Shown: positions 57,108 to 64,000 of the stretch, in pieces
Layout: each line of letters starts with the position of its first letter
How positions within the stretch are numbered: position 1 is the first letter of the stretch
NCBI RefSeq assembly: GCF_010548275.1
Contig: NZ_JAAGLT010000027.1
Coordinates: 1-64,000, forward strand
Direction: 5' to 3'
Source: Streptomyces sp. SID12488
Lineage (GTDB): Bacteria > Actinomycetota > Actinomycetes > Streptomycetales > Streptomycetaceae
Length of the DNA stretch: 64,000 nucleotides
Program-made: the position numbers and the translations under genes
Notes under the pieces: model-generated
The model's input: the letters and a program-made list of their open reading frames with translations, nothing else
What the model was told of the DNA's origin: nothing
Database searches by the model: none

Positions 57108-58787
57108 GTGAATGGTCCACTCATCGTCCAGTCGGACAAAACCCTGCTCCTGGAGGTCGACCACGAGCAGGCCGGCGAATGCCGTCGGGCCATCGCGCCG
57201 TTCGCCGAGCTGGAGCGGGCGCCGGAGCACATCCACACCTACCGGGTGACCCCGCTGGGCCTGTGGAACGCGCGGGCCGCCGGGCACGACGCCGAGCAGG
57301 TCGTCGACGCGCTCGTGCAGTACAGCCGCTACCCCGTGCCGCACGCGCTGCTCGTCGACATCGCCGAGACGATGGACCGCTACGGCAGGCTGACCCTCTC
57401 CAAGCACCCGGCGCACGGGCTGGTCCTCACGACCACCGACCGTCCGATTCTCGAAGAGATTCTCCGCTCCAAGCGGATCATCCCCCTCGTCGGTGCCCGG
57501 CTCGACCCCGACACCGTGGCCGTGCACCCCTCCGAGCGCGGGCAGATCAAGCAGGTGCTGCTGAAGCTGGGCTGGCCGGCCGAGGACCTCGCCGGGTACG
57601 TCGACGGCGAGGCGCACGAGATCGCGCTGGCCGAGGACGGGTGGGCGCTGCGCCCCTACCAGCAGCAGGCCGTGGAGAACTTCTGGCACGGCGGCAGCGG
57701 AGTGGTCGTCCTCCCCTGCGGGGCGGGGAAGACGCTGGTCGGGGCCGGGTCCATGGCCCAGGCGAAGGCCACCACGCTCATCCTCGTCACGAACACCGTC
57801 TCGGCCCGCCAGTGGAAGCACGAGCTGGTGAAGCGGACGTCGCTGACCGAGGAGGAGATCGGCGAGTACAGCGGGACGCGCAAGGAGATCCGGCCGGTCA
57901 CCATCGCGACCTACCAGGTGCTCACGACCCGGCGTAAGGGCGTCTATCCGCACCTGGAGCTGTTCGACTCCCGCGACTGGGGTCTCATCATCTACGACGA
58001 GGTGCATCTGCTGCCCGCGCCCGTCTTCAAGTTCACCGCCGATCTGCAGGCCAGGCGGCGGCTCGGGCTGACCGCGACCCTCGTGCGGGAGGACGGGCGC
58101 GAGTCGGACGTCTTCTCGCTCATCGGGCCGAAGCGGTTCGACGCGCCCTGGAAGGAGATCGAGGCGCAGGGCTACATCGCGCCCGCCGACTGTGTGGAGG
58201 TCAGGGTCAACCTGACGGAGTCGGAGCGGCTCGCGTACGCCACCGCCGAGACCGAGGAGAAGTACCGCTTCTGCGCGACCACCGTGACCAAGCGCAAGGT
58301 CACGGAGGCGATCGTGCGGCGCTTCGCCGGGCAGCAGATCCTCGTCATCGGCCAGTACATCGACCAGCTCGACGAACTCGGCGAGCACCTGAACGCGCCC
58401 GTCATCAAGGGCGAGACGCCGAACTCGCAGCGCGAGAAGCTCTTCGACGCGTTCCGCCAGGGTGAGATCAGCGTGCTGGTGGTGTCCAAGGTCGCGAACT
58501 TCTCGATCGACCTGCCGGAGGCCACTGTGGCCATCCAGGTCTCCGGGACCTTCGGGTCACGTCAGGAGGAGGCTCAGCGGCTGGGGCGCGTACTGCGGCC
58601 GAAGGCCGACGGGCACAAGGCCCACTTCTACTCGGTGGTCGCCCGGGACACCCTCGACCAGGACTTCGCCGCGCATCGCCAGCGGTTCCTGGCGGAACAG
58701 GGATACGCGTACCGGATCATGGACGCGGACGAGCTGCTTGCGGGGGACGCCGGAGGCGCCGAGGGCTCCGAGGGAGCTGCGAGCTGA
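57108..58787 (+). CDS. DNA repair helicase XPB
   Basis: A 559-aa bacterial XPB/ERCC3 homologue, a 3'-5' superfamily 2 helicase. The N-terminal damage-recognition-like domain (ECRRAIAPFAELERAPEHIH) precedes Walker A LPCGAGKTL (202-210), DEVH box (296-299), the TAT region GLTATLVRED, and motif VI QRLGRVLRPKADG. The GTG at 57108 gives MNGPLIVQSDKTLLLEV as in relatives; the ATG at 57096 is closer to GGAAGG but too near it. Its expected partner gene is at 53737. It acts in DNA opening during repair or transcription. Confidence 0.93.
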   Translation: MNGPLIVQSDKTLLLEVDHEQAGECRRAIAPFAELERAPEHIHTYRVTPLGLWNARAAGHDAEQVVDALVQYSRYPVPHALLVDIAETMDRYGRLTLSKHPAHGLVLTTTDRPILEEILRSKRIIPLVGARLDPDTVAVHPSERGQIKQVLLKLGWPAEDLAGYVDGEAHEIALAEDGWALRPYQQQAVENFWHGGSGVVVLPCGAGKTLVGAGSMAQAKATTLILVTNTVSARQWKHELVKRTSLTEEEIGEYSGTRKEIRPVTIATYQVLTTRRKGVYPHLELFDSRDWGLIIYDEVHLLPAPVFKFTADLQARRRLGLTATLVREDGRESDVFSLIGPKRFDAPWKEIEAQGYIAPADCVEVRVNLTESERLAYATAETEEKYRFCATTVTKRKVTEAIVRRFAGQQILVIGQYIDQLDELGEHLNAPVIKGETPNSQREKLFDAFRQGEISVLVVSKVANFSIDLPEATVAIQVSGTFGSRQEEAQRLGRVLRPKADGHKAHFYSVVARDTLDQDFAAHRQRFLAEQGYAYRIMDADELLAGDAGGAEGSEGAAS

Positions 58788-58799
58788 GGGATACGCCGC

Positions 58800-58976
58800 T
58801 CACCTGCGGCGCACTCCCGCCTCCTCCCCGTACTCACCGAGGAGTACGACGCTCAGGGTGACGCCCGCGAACACCCTGACGGCGCGCAGGGCGTCGCCGA
58901 GGGGGTGCCGGTGGCCGCCCCGCACGGGGGTGGCACCGGGGTGGACAGTGGCCGGGGTGAAGGTTGCTGCGCTCAT
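58800..58976 (-). CDS. Small conserved-type protein ending EEAGVRRR
   Basis: A 58-aa protein from ATG at 58976. An N-terminal Thr/Pro-rich stretch is followed by HPLGDALRAVRVFAGVTLSV and a tail VLLGEYGEEAGVRRR. The second half, with its mix of basic and hydrophobic residues, looks like an amphipathic or peripheral-membrane helix. I recall similar small proteins in Streptomyces but no function. The coding frame extends to the stop 13 bp after the convergent XPB gene. Confidence 0.6.
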   Translation of the reverse strand: MSAATFTPATVHPGATPVRGGHRHPLGDALRAVRVFAGVTLSVVLLGEYGEEAGVRRR

Positions 58977-59281
58977 GTGTCCATGGTTGCTTCCGGGGGC
59001 GCCGGTGCCATCGGCCTGCGGGTCGAACCTCCGTCGTCTCCCTGTACGCCTCCGGGTGGACGTCTCCCCGACAGGGAGGTGGAGTCCGTCCCCTAGGGGA
59101 CGGCGGACGCCGTACACCGGATATTGATTGGCCTCAGCCTCCTTCCATCCCCTAGGCTCTCCGCTCTTGCCCGCCTCCCGTCGTGGAGTGCCGCTGCCCG
59201 GACGGAAACCGGTCGGCTTCTCGACGTCACACCCAGCAGCAGGTACGCACCCGTACGCAGCAGGTATCCGGAGGCACCCCC
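58977..59281. other. 305-bp intergenic region ahead of the HelR/HelD gene
   Basis: No gene is supported. The stretch holds the 18-bp palindrome at 59086-59103 and an A/T-rich patch at about 59120-59135 (GATATTGATTGG) that may hold the promoter. I looked for the rifamycin-associated element that precedes rifampin-response genes and did not recognise it. Confidence 0.5.
59086..59103. promoter_or_regulatory. 18-bp perfect palindrome upstream of the HelR/HelD gene
   Basis: CCGTCCCCTAGGGGACGG is a perfect palindrome without spacer, 179 bp before the TTG start and 110 bp before the small divergent gene. Its central CTAG is rare in this genome. It is a candidate operator or transcription-start element. 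Confidence 0.6.
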
Positions 59282-61360
59282 TTGTCCAGCCCCAATCCCG
59301 ACCTCGTTTCCGACCCCGTTGCCGACGGCCCCCTCGGCCGCGAACGCTCCCATCTCAGCGACTCCCGAGCAGCCCTACGTGCCATGCGTGAGGACGCCGA
59401 GTCCCTCGACATCAAGGACGTCACCGCGAACTGGGTCAACGCGGCGGTCCTCTCCCGCCAGATCGAGGAGCGGATCAAGGCCCTCGCCGACCTCAGTCAC
59501 ACCCCGCTGTTCTTCGGCCGCCTCGACTATCTGCACGCTCCCGGCGCCGAGCAGGCCGAGGGCGCGGAGGGCGAGCAGTTCTACATCGGGCGCCGGCACG
59601 TCCACGACGCCGACGGCGACCCCATGGTCATCGACTGGCGCGCGCCGGTGTCCCAGCCGTTCTACCGGGCCTCGAAGACCGACCCGATGGACGTCGCCCT
59701 GCGCCGCCGGTTCGGGTACACCGGCGGGGACCTCACGGCGTACGAGGACGAGCACCTCTCCGACCCCACTGATCCGTCGAAGGCAGCCACCACCAGCAAG
59801 CTGCTCCAGCAGGAGATCGAGCGCCCGCGCGTGGGCCCGATGCGCGACATCGTGGCCACCATCCAGCCCGAGCAGGACGAGATCGTACGCAGCGGGCTGG
59901 GCGGCTCGGTGTGCGTGCAGGGTGGTCCCGGCACCGGGAAGACGGCGGTCGGTCTGCACCGGGTCGCCTACCTCCTCTACGCCCACCGCGATCGACTGGC
60001 CCGCACCGGCACCCTCGTCATCGGGCCGAACAGCTCCTTCCTCCACTACATCGAGCAAGTACTTCCCGCGCTGGGCGAGTTGGAGGTCAAGCAGGCCACC
60101 GTCGACGACCTGGTCGCCCATGTCGAGGTGCGCGGCTCGGACGACGCGGCGGCGGCGATCGTCAAGGGCGACGCGAGGATGGCGGACGTCCTCCGCAATG
60201 CCGTCTACTCCCACGTGACCCTGCCCACCGAGCCCGTAATGGTCGTACGGGGGTCCAGGCGCTGGCGCGTCCCGGCGTACGAACTGGAGCAGATCGTCCG
60301 GGAGTTGCTGGACCGTGGGATTCGTTACGGCGCCGCCCGCGAGGCACTGCCTCAGCGCATCGCGCACATGGTGCTGGTGCAGATGGAGCGGTCGGGCGAG
60401 GCACCGGACGACCGTGTGCAGGACTCCGTCGCCCGCAACACTGCGGTGAAGGCGGCCGTGAAGGCCGTCTGGCCGCCCGTCGACCCCGCGAAACTCGTCC
60501 TGCGCCTGCTCACCGACGCCGACTTCCTCGCCGCGCACGCGGCCGGAATCCTCGACGAGGACGAGCAGAAGGAGATCCTTTGGGCGAAGCCCGTACGGTC
60601 GGTGAAGTCGGCCAAGTGGTCTGCCGCGGATGCCGTGTTGATCGACGAGACGATCGACCTGGTCCAGCGCACGCACTCGCTCGGGCATGTCGTTCTGGAC
60701 GAGGCGCAGGACCTCTCGCCGATGCAGTACCGGGCGGTGGGCCGGCGCTGCACGACCGGCTCGGCGACCGTCCTCGGCGACCTCGCGCAGGGCACGACGC
60801 CCTGGGCGACGAGGAGTTGGGACGAGGCTCTCACTCACCTGGGCAAGCCGGATGCCGTGATCGAGGAACTGACGGCCGGTTTCCGCGTCCCGACGGACGT
60901 CATCACGTACGCCTCCCGGCTGCTCCCGCACATCGCGCCCGGGCTGACGCCGGTGGCGTCGGTGCGCGAGAACCCGGGGTTCTTCGACGTGCGGCCCATC
61001 AGCGACGACGTGGGTGAAGTGGTGGCCGCCTGCGAGGAGTTGCTGCGCAACGAGGGCTCGACGGGCCTGATCGCGGCGGACGCCCGCATCCCAGCCCTCG
61101 CGGAGGCCCTGACGGCGGCGGGCCTCGGCCACCTCTCCCCGGGCGAGGAGACGACGCACGAGACCCGGCTGACCCTGGTCCCGGCGTCCCTCGCGAAGGG
61201 CCTGGAGTACGACTACGTGGTCCTGGACGAACCCCAGGCCGTGGTGGACGGCGAACCCGACGAACGCACGGGCCTGCGACGCCTGTACGTGTCCCTGACC
61301 CGAGCGGTATCGGGCCTGATCGTGGTGCACGCGGCACCACTACCGGACGAACTGACCTAG
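59282..61360 (+). CDS. HelR/HelD-type RNA-polymerase-recycling helicase-like ATPase
   Basis: A 692-aa UvrD/HelD-related protein. The HelD-type N-terminal coiled coil with arm is VTANWVNAAVLSRQIEERIK, Walker A is GGPGTGKTAVGL (about 214-221), Walker B is VVLDEAQDLSPMQYRAVGRR, and the C-terminal helicase motif is DERTGLRRLYVSLTRAV. Proteins of this actinobacterial type dissociate stalled RNA polymerase, and HelR members give rifampin tolerance. The TTG at 59282 has GGAGG at 7 nt and begins SSPNPDLVSDP. It is followed directly by the third copy of the dispersed repeat. Confidence 0.88.
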   Translation: MSSPNPDLVSDPVADGPLGRERSHLSDSRAALRAMREDAESLDIKDVTANWVNAAVLSRQIEERIKALADLSHTPLFFGRLDYLHAPGAEQAEGAEGEQFYIGRRHVHDADGDPMVIDWRAPVSQPFYRASKTDPMDVALRRRFGYTGGDLTAYEDEHLSDPTDPSKAATTSKLLQQEIERPRVGPMRDIVATIQPEQDEIVRSGLGGSVCVQGGPGTGKTAVGLHRVAYLLYAHRDRLARTGTLVIGPNSSFLHYIEQVLPALGELEVKQATVDDLVAHVEVRGSDDAAAAIVKGDARMADVLRNAVYSHVTLPTEPVMVVRGSRRWRVPAYELEQIVRELLDRGIRYGAAREALPQRIAHMVLVQMERSGEAPDDRVQDSVARNTAVKAAVKAVWPPVDPAKLVLRLLTDADFLAAHAAGILDEDEQKEILWAKPVRSVKSAKWSAADAVLIDETIDLVQRTHSLGHVVLDEAQDLSPMQYRAVGRRCTTGSATVLGDLAQGTTPWATRSWDEALTHLGKPDAVIEELTAGFRVPTDVITYASRLLPHIAPGLTPVASVRENPGFFDVRPISDDVGEVVAACEELLRNEGSTGLIAADARIPALAEALTAAGLGHLSPGEETTHETRLTLVPASLAKGLEYDYVVLDEPQAVVDGEPDERTGLRRLYVSLTRAVSGLIVVHAAPLPDELT

Positions 61361-61367
61361 GCATCTC

Positions 61368-61454
61368 CAGCCCGTCTGGGGGTCCCCCCTCTGGGGGAGT
61401 TTGAGGACGAGCGCGTTCAGCGCGAAAGGGGGGTCTGGGGGGGCGCAGCCCCAG
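61368..61454 (+). repeat. Dispersed intergenic repeat with hairpin, copy 3, carrying a small insertion
   Basis: This has the same ends as copies 1 and 2, but after CAGCCCGTC a 22-nt self-complementary segment (GGGGGTCCCCCC core, then TCTGGGGGAG) replaces CGGC before TTTGAGGACGAG. It ends in the usual G/C hairpin. It begins 7 bp after the HelR/HelD stop. Confidence 0.85.
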
Positions 61455-61499
61455 GAACAGGATGGGACGGGTAGGGGCGGCGGGGGCGAGAAAACCCCC

Positions 61500-62192
61500 T
61501 CACCCTCCGTCCAGCACCCCCCGCCACTCCGCAACCGCCCCCGCCGACACCGGCACCCCCCACCCCTCCGGCCGAGCCGCCCCCCCGATATGAAACGCGT
61601 CCACCCCAGCCGCACGCAGCCCCGCCACATGCTCCAGCCGCAACCCACCCCCCACAAGCAGTCGCTGCTCATACCCCGGCTCCCCACCCCGCGCCGCCTC
61701 CGCGAGCAGCGTAGGAAGCCCGGCATCGACGCCCGCCGCCGAGCCCGCGGTGAGGTAGGTGTCCAGACCGGGAAGCCCGTCGAGCTGCTTGCGCAACGCA
61801 TCCCGGTCGACGGCATGGTCGATCGCCCGGTGGAACGTCCACCGGCACCCCTCGATCTCCCCCACGACCCGCTCGACGGCAGCGAGATCGACACCACCGT
61901 CCGCCCCCAGGAACCCGAGCACGAACTCCTCCGCACCCGCCCCCCGCAACTCCCCGGCGACCCCGGCCAGCCGGTCGACATCCCCCGCACCGAACCCGTC
62001 CGTCAGCCGCAGCATCACCCGCAGCGGAATGTCGACGGCGGCCCGGATCCCGGCGAAGGCCGCGACCGTCGGGGTGAGCCCGTCGGAGGCCATGTCGGCG
62101 ACCAGCTCCAGCCGGTCCGCACCTCCGTCCCGGGCGGCGACGGCGTCCTCGACACCGAGGGCGATCACCTCCAGCACTGCGCGCCGGCTCAT
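61500..62192 (-). CDS. cutC: CutC-family protein (copper homeostasis)
   Basis: A 230-aa CutC-family TIM-barrel protein: LEVIALGVEDAVAARDGGAD, RLELVADMASDGLTPT, the DIPLRVMLR strand, GFLGADGGVDL and the tail AGVDAFHIGGAAR. The family is linked to copper tolerance in enterobacteria, but biochemical proof is weak and a role in general metabolism is possible. The ATG at 62192 has GAAAGGGG upstream. It is convergent with the HelR/HelD gene and divergent from the HD-domain gene. Confidence 0.87.
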   Translation of the reverse strand: MSRRAVLEVIALGVEDAVAARDGGADRLELVADMASDGLTPTVAAFAGIRAAVDIPLRVMLRLTDGFGAGDVDRLAGVAGELRGAGAEEFVLGFLGADGGVDLAAVERVVGEIEGCRWTFHRAIDHAVDRDALRKQLDGLPGLDTYLTAGSAAGVDAGLPTLLAEAARGGEPGYEQRLLVGGGLRLEHVAGLRAAGVDAFHIGGAARPEGWGVPVSAGAVAEWRGVLDGG

Positions 62193-62358
62193 CGGACCCC
62201 TTTCCTTGGTTTCCGTGGATTCCCTTGGGTTCACATCGGAGCGACTACAGGTCTAGTCCAATCCAAGAGTACGCCCGAGCCCAGCCCCAGGCCCAGTCCC
62301 CCACCGCACCACCCTCGCCCGGACCCGCCCCGACCCACCCGGACGGCAGAATGCCCGC

Positions 62359-63093
62359 ATGCCAGATCAAGCCGACCTCGACGCCCTCGCCACCCCCGCC
62401 ACCCCCGACGCCCTCGACGCCCTCGACGCCCTCCGCGCCCGCTGGACCCACACCCTGGAGGCAGCCCGCCCCCGGGACGCCAAGGAGCTTCCCGACCCCA
62501 CCCCCTACGCCGACAATCTCCTCACCCGCTACCAGGAGCCCCAGCGCCGCTACCACACCCTCACCCACCTCACCGCGGTCCTGGACCACATCGACGTACT
62601 GGCAGAGGCCGAGGCCGGGTACGCGGACGACCTCGCCCTGGTCCGCCTCGCCGCCTGGTTCCACGACGCCGTGTACGCCCCGGACCGCTCCGAGAACGAG
62701 GAGCGCTCCGCCCGTCTCGCCGAGCGCGCCCTCCCCGAGGCCGGAGTCTCCCCGGCAGGTACTGCCGAGGTGGCCCGTCTGGTCCGCCTCACCGTCACCC
62801 ACGCCCCCGCGCCCGGAGACCGCAACGGCGAGGTCCTGTGCGACGCGGACCTCGCGATCCTGGCCGCACCTCAGAGCACGTACGCCGCCTACGCAGCCGC
62901 AGTACGCGAGGAGTACGCCTTCGTCCCGGAGGACGCCTTCCGGGAAGGCCGGGCAGCGGTACTGCGTCAACTCCTCGCCCTGCCAGAGCTGTTCCGGACG
63001 CCGTACGGCACGCGGCACTGGGAGGAGCCGGCGCGCGCCAACATCACGGCGGAGCTGAAGCAGTTGGGCCGAGCCGACTCGGGGCCGATTTAA
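62359..63093 (+). CDS. HD-domain protein (predicted phosphohydrolase)
   Basis: A 244-aa HD-superfamily protein: RRYHTLTHLTAVLDHIDVL supplies the first His residues, AAWFHDAVYAPDRSENEERS the HD pair and flanking acidic residues, and DADLAILAA the last Asp. This matches the group annotated as predicted metal-dependent phosphohydrolases of about 200 residues. A substrate is unknown. The ATG at 62359 is preferred over one eight bases upstream, which is out of frame. It is divergent from cutC. Confidence 0.88.
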   Translation: MPDQADLDALATPATPDALDALDALRARWTHTLEAARPRDAKELPDPTPYADNLLTRYQEPQRRYHTLTHLTAVLDHIDVLAEAEAGYADDLALVRLAAWFHDAVYAPDRSENEERSARLAERALPEAGVSPAGTAEVARLVRLTVTHAPAPGDRNGEVLCDADLAILAAPQSTYAAYAAAVREEYAFVPEDAFREGRAAVLRQLLALPELFRTPYGTRHWEEPARANITAELKQLGRADSGPI

Positions 63094-63133
63094 TGCGTGT
63101 CCGTCACCGCACCCCACCCCCTATCCTCGCCGC

Positions 63134-64000
63134 ATGCTGAGCACGGGCGGGAACGAAGTGGACGAGGCTGTAGCGAGCACGGTGGCGCTGCTGCGACAGG
63201 CGTTGGACCGCGACTGGGCGGAGATCAACGCCGGGCCGCTGGAGTGGAGTTGCCGGCAGACGGCCGAGCACGTCGCCAGCGACCTCATCGCGTACGCGGG
63301 ACAGTTGGCGGGGCGGGCGCAGAGCGCCTACACGCCCTTCAGCATCACCATCGACGGTCGCGAGGACGGTCTGGACGCCGCCGACAACGCGGGCATCCTC
63401 GACGTCATCACGACGACCGGCGCCCTGCTCACCGCCGCGATCCGCACCGCCCCCCGTGACGCGCGCGGCTTCCACCCGTACCCCTTCCGCAGCGCGAACC
63501 GTGAGGGCTTCGCCGCGATGGGTATCGCCGAAGTGCTGCTGCACACCCACGACATGGCCGAGGGCCTGGGACTGCCGTACGAACCGCCCCCGCACCTGGC
63601 GGAGTTCGTCCTCACCCGAATCTTCCCGGCGGTCCGGCCGGGCCCCGACCGCTGGCAGACCCTGCTCTGGGCGACCGGCCGCGCCGACCTCCCCGGCCGC
63701 GCCCGACTCACCGAGTGGCGCTGGAGCAACAACCTCGTCCTCGACACCGAACGCCTCCGCCTGGAGGGCGTCACCCCGGCCGCCGCCGCCGATCTGAGCG
63801 CGGGCGGCACCGGCGGCTTCGACTGGATCGAGGACGGCCCCTTCTACGGCACTCGCGAGGCCGCCGGGATGCTGATCAAGTCCTACGAAGCGGGCGTACA
63901 CCGCCCGGAGTTCGGTCTGTTCGTCCTCGTACGCCGCGAGGACGACCGCGCGGTCGGCGGTGTCGGCTTCCACGGCGCCCCCGACGAAGAGGGAAAGGCC
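63134..64000 (+). CDS. DinB/maleylpyruvate-isomerase-like to GNAT fusion (3' end cut)
   Basis: The frame from ATG 63134 stays open to the window end (289 codons visible). Residues 1 to about 195 resemble the TIGR03083/mycothiol-dependent maleylpyruvate isomerase fold: SCRQTAEHVASDLIAYAGQL and EVLLHTHDMAEGLGLPYEPP carry His residues in the positions used for metal. From about residue 196 (DTERLRLEGVTPAAAADLSA, then GLFVLVRREDDRAVGGVGFH) it is a GNAT acetyltransferase of RimJ type, truncated before the acetyl-CoA loop. A single chain would couple a thiol-transferase-like fold with acetyl transfer. No frame break is seen at the junction. Confidence 0.75.
   Translation, partial: MLSTGGNEVDEAVASTVALLRQALDRDWAEINAGPLEWSCRQTAEHVASDLIAYAGQLAGRAQSAYTPFSITIDGREDGLDAADNAGILDVITTTGALLTAAIRTAPRDARGFHPYPFRSANREGFAAMGIAEVLLHTHDMAEGLGLPYEPPPHLAEFVLTRIFPAVRPGPDRWQTLLWATGRADLPGRARLTEWRWSNNLVLDTERLRLEGVTPAAAADLSAGGTGGFDWIEDGPFYGTREAAGMLIKSYEAGVHRPEFGLFVLVRREDDRAVGGVGFHGAPDEEGKA

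Noticed and set aside
53707..57120. A 1137-codon minus-strand open frame antisense to the XPB-partner gene
   Set aside because: It is antisense to a well-supported gene, with non-coding composition and no recognisable domain.
58977..59281. A rifamycin-associated element upstream of the HelR/HelD gene
   Set aside because: I did not find a sequence I could match to it with confidence; only the CCCCTAGGGG palindrome is clear.
1..64000. CRISPR arrays, rRNA and tRNA genes, and prophage modules
   Set aside because: No regularly spaced repeats, no recognisable RNA genes and no phage structural genes were seen on reading both strands.

Overview
The window is chromosomal DNA of a Streptomyces or a very close relative. 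Support comes from uniformly very high G+C with strong third-position bias, many GTG and TTG starts, and gene sets typical of the genus: a complete five-gene conservon (cvnABCDE), futalosine-route menaquinone genes (mqnB, mqnD), a cellulase with a perfect CebR box, an XPB-type helicase with its partner, and DUF2530, DUF2771, DUF3027 and DUF6086 proteins. I see no rRNA or tRNA genes, no CRISPR array and no prophage. The only mobile-element trace is the last 34 codons of an IS110-type transposase at the left edge.

Layout, left to right. From 1 to 6 kb lies an accessory patch of small regulators: a GlxA-like AraC regulator with Ser in place of the usual Cys, a CGNR zinc-finger protein divergent from a TPR-like protein, an EamA exporter, a short GntR regulator divergent from a two-gene unit whose second gene carries an in-frame TGA, a CYTH protein and a small orphan. 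From 6.1 to 13.3 kb is a five-gene unit on the minus strand: DHA2 efflux pump, HxlR regulator, luciferase-like flavin monooxygenase, siderophore-interacting-type flavin reductase, and a 1010-aa STAND/BTAD activator. A near-perfect palindromic operator lies in front of it. A large FAD/Fe-S D-lactate/glycolate-type dehydrogenase follows, then the conservon at 16.8-21.5 kb, whose P450 has Trp where the EXXR Arg should be. After it come serC, a frameshifted VOC gene remnant and the secreted GH5-CBM2 cellulase.

From 24.8 to 34.7 kb are mostly single genes: a membrane-anchored beta-propeller-like protein, an SGNH esterase, Uma2, an RibD-C reductase, an AhpD-like protein, a secreted double SnoaL protein divergent from an aldo/keto reductase, an RNA 2',3'-cyclic phosphodiesterase, and a MarR-MFS unit. 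From 34.8 to 41.1 kb are a CtpE-like P-type ATPase and three paralogous secreted proteins with common leaders and common promoter-side sequence.

From 41.4 to 64 kb the content looks like core chromosome: a sacsin-like GHKL ATPase, SPFH protein, DUF3027, MFS, DUF2771 lipoprotein, mqnB-mqnD, a cold-shock protein, a HAD hydrolase, a HAAS membrane protein, the XPB-partner and XPB genes, HelR/HelD, CutC, an HD-domain protein, and at the right edge a DinB/maleylpyruvate-isomerase-like to GNAT fusion cut by the window end.

Three full copies and one eroded copy of a dispersed intergenic element (core GTTTGAGGACGAG followed by a G/C hairpin) lie at 21.5, 34.7, 53.6 and 61.4 kb. The items most worth following up are the monooxygenase-reductase-efflux operon with its palindrome, the P450 lacking the EXXR Arg, the TGA-interrupted small gene, and the triplicated secreted-protein cluster.
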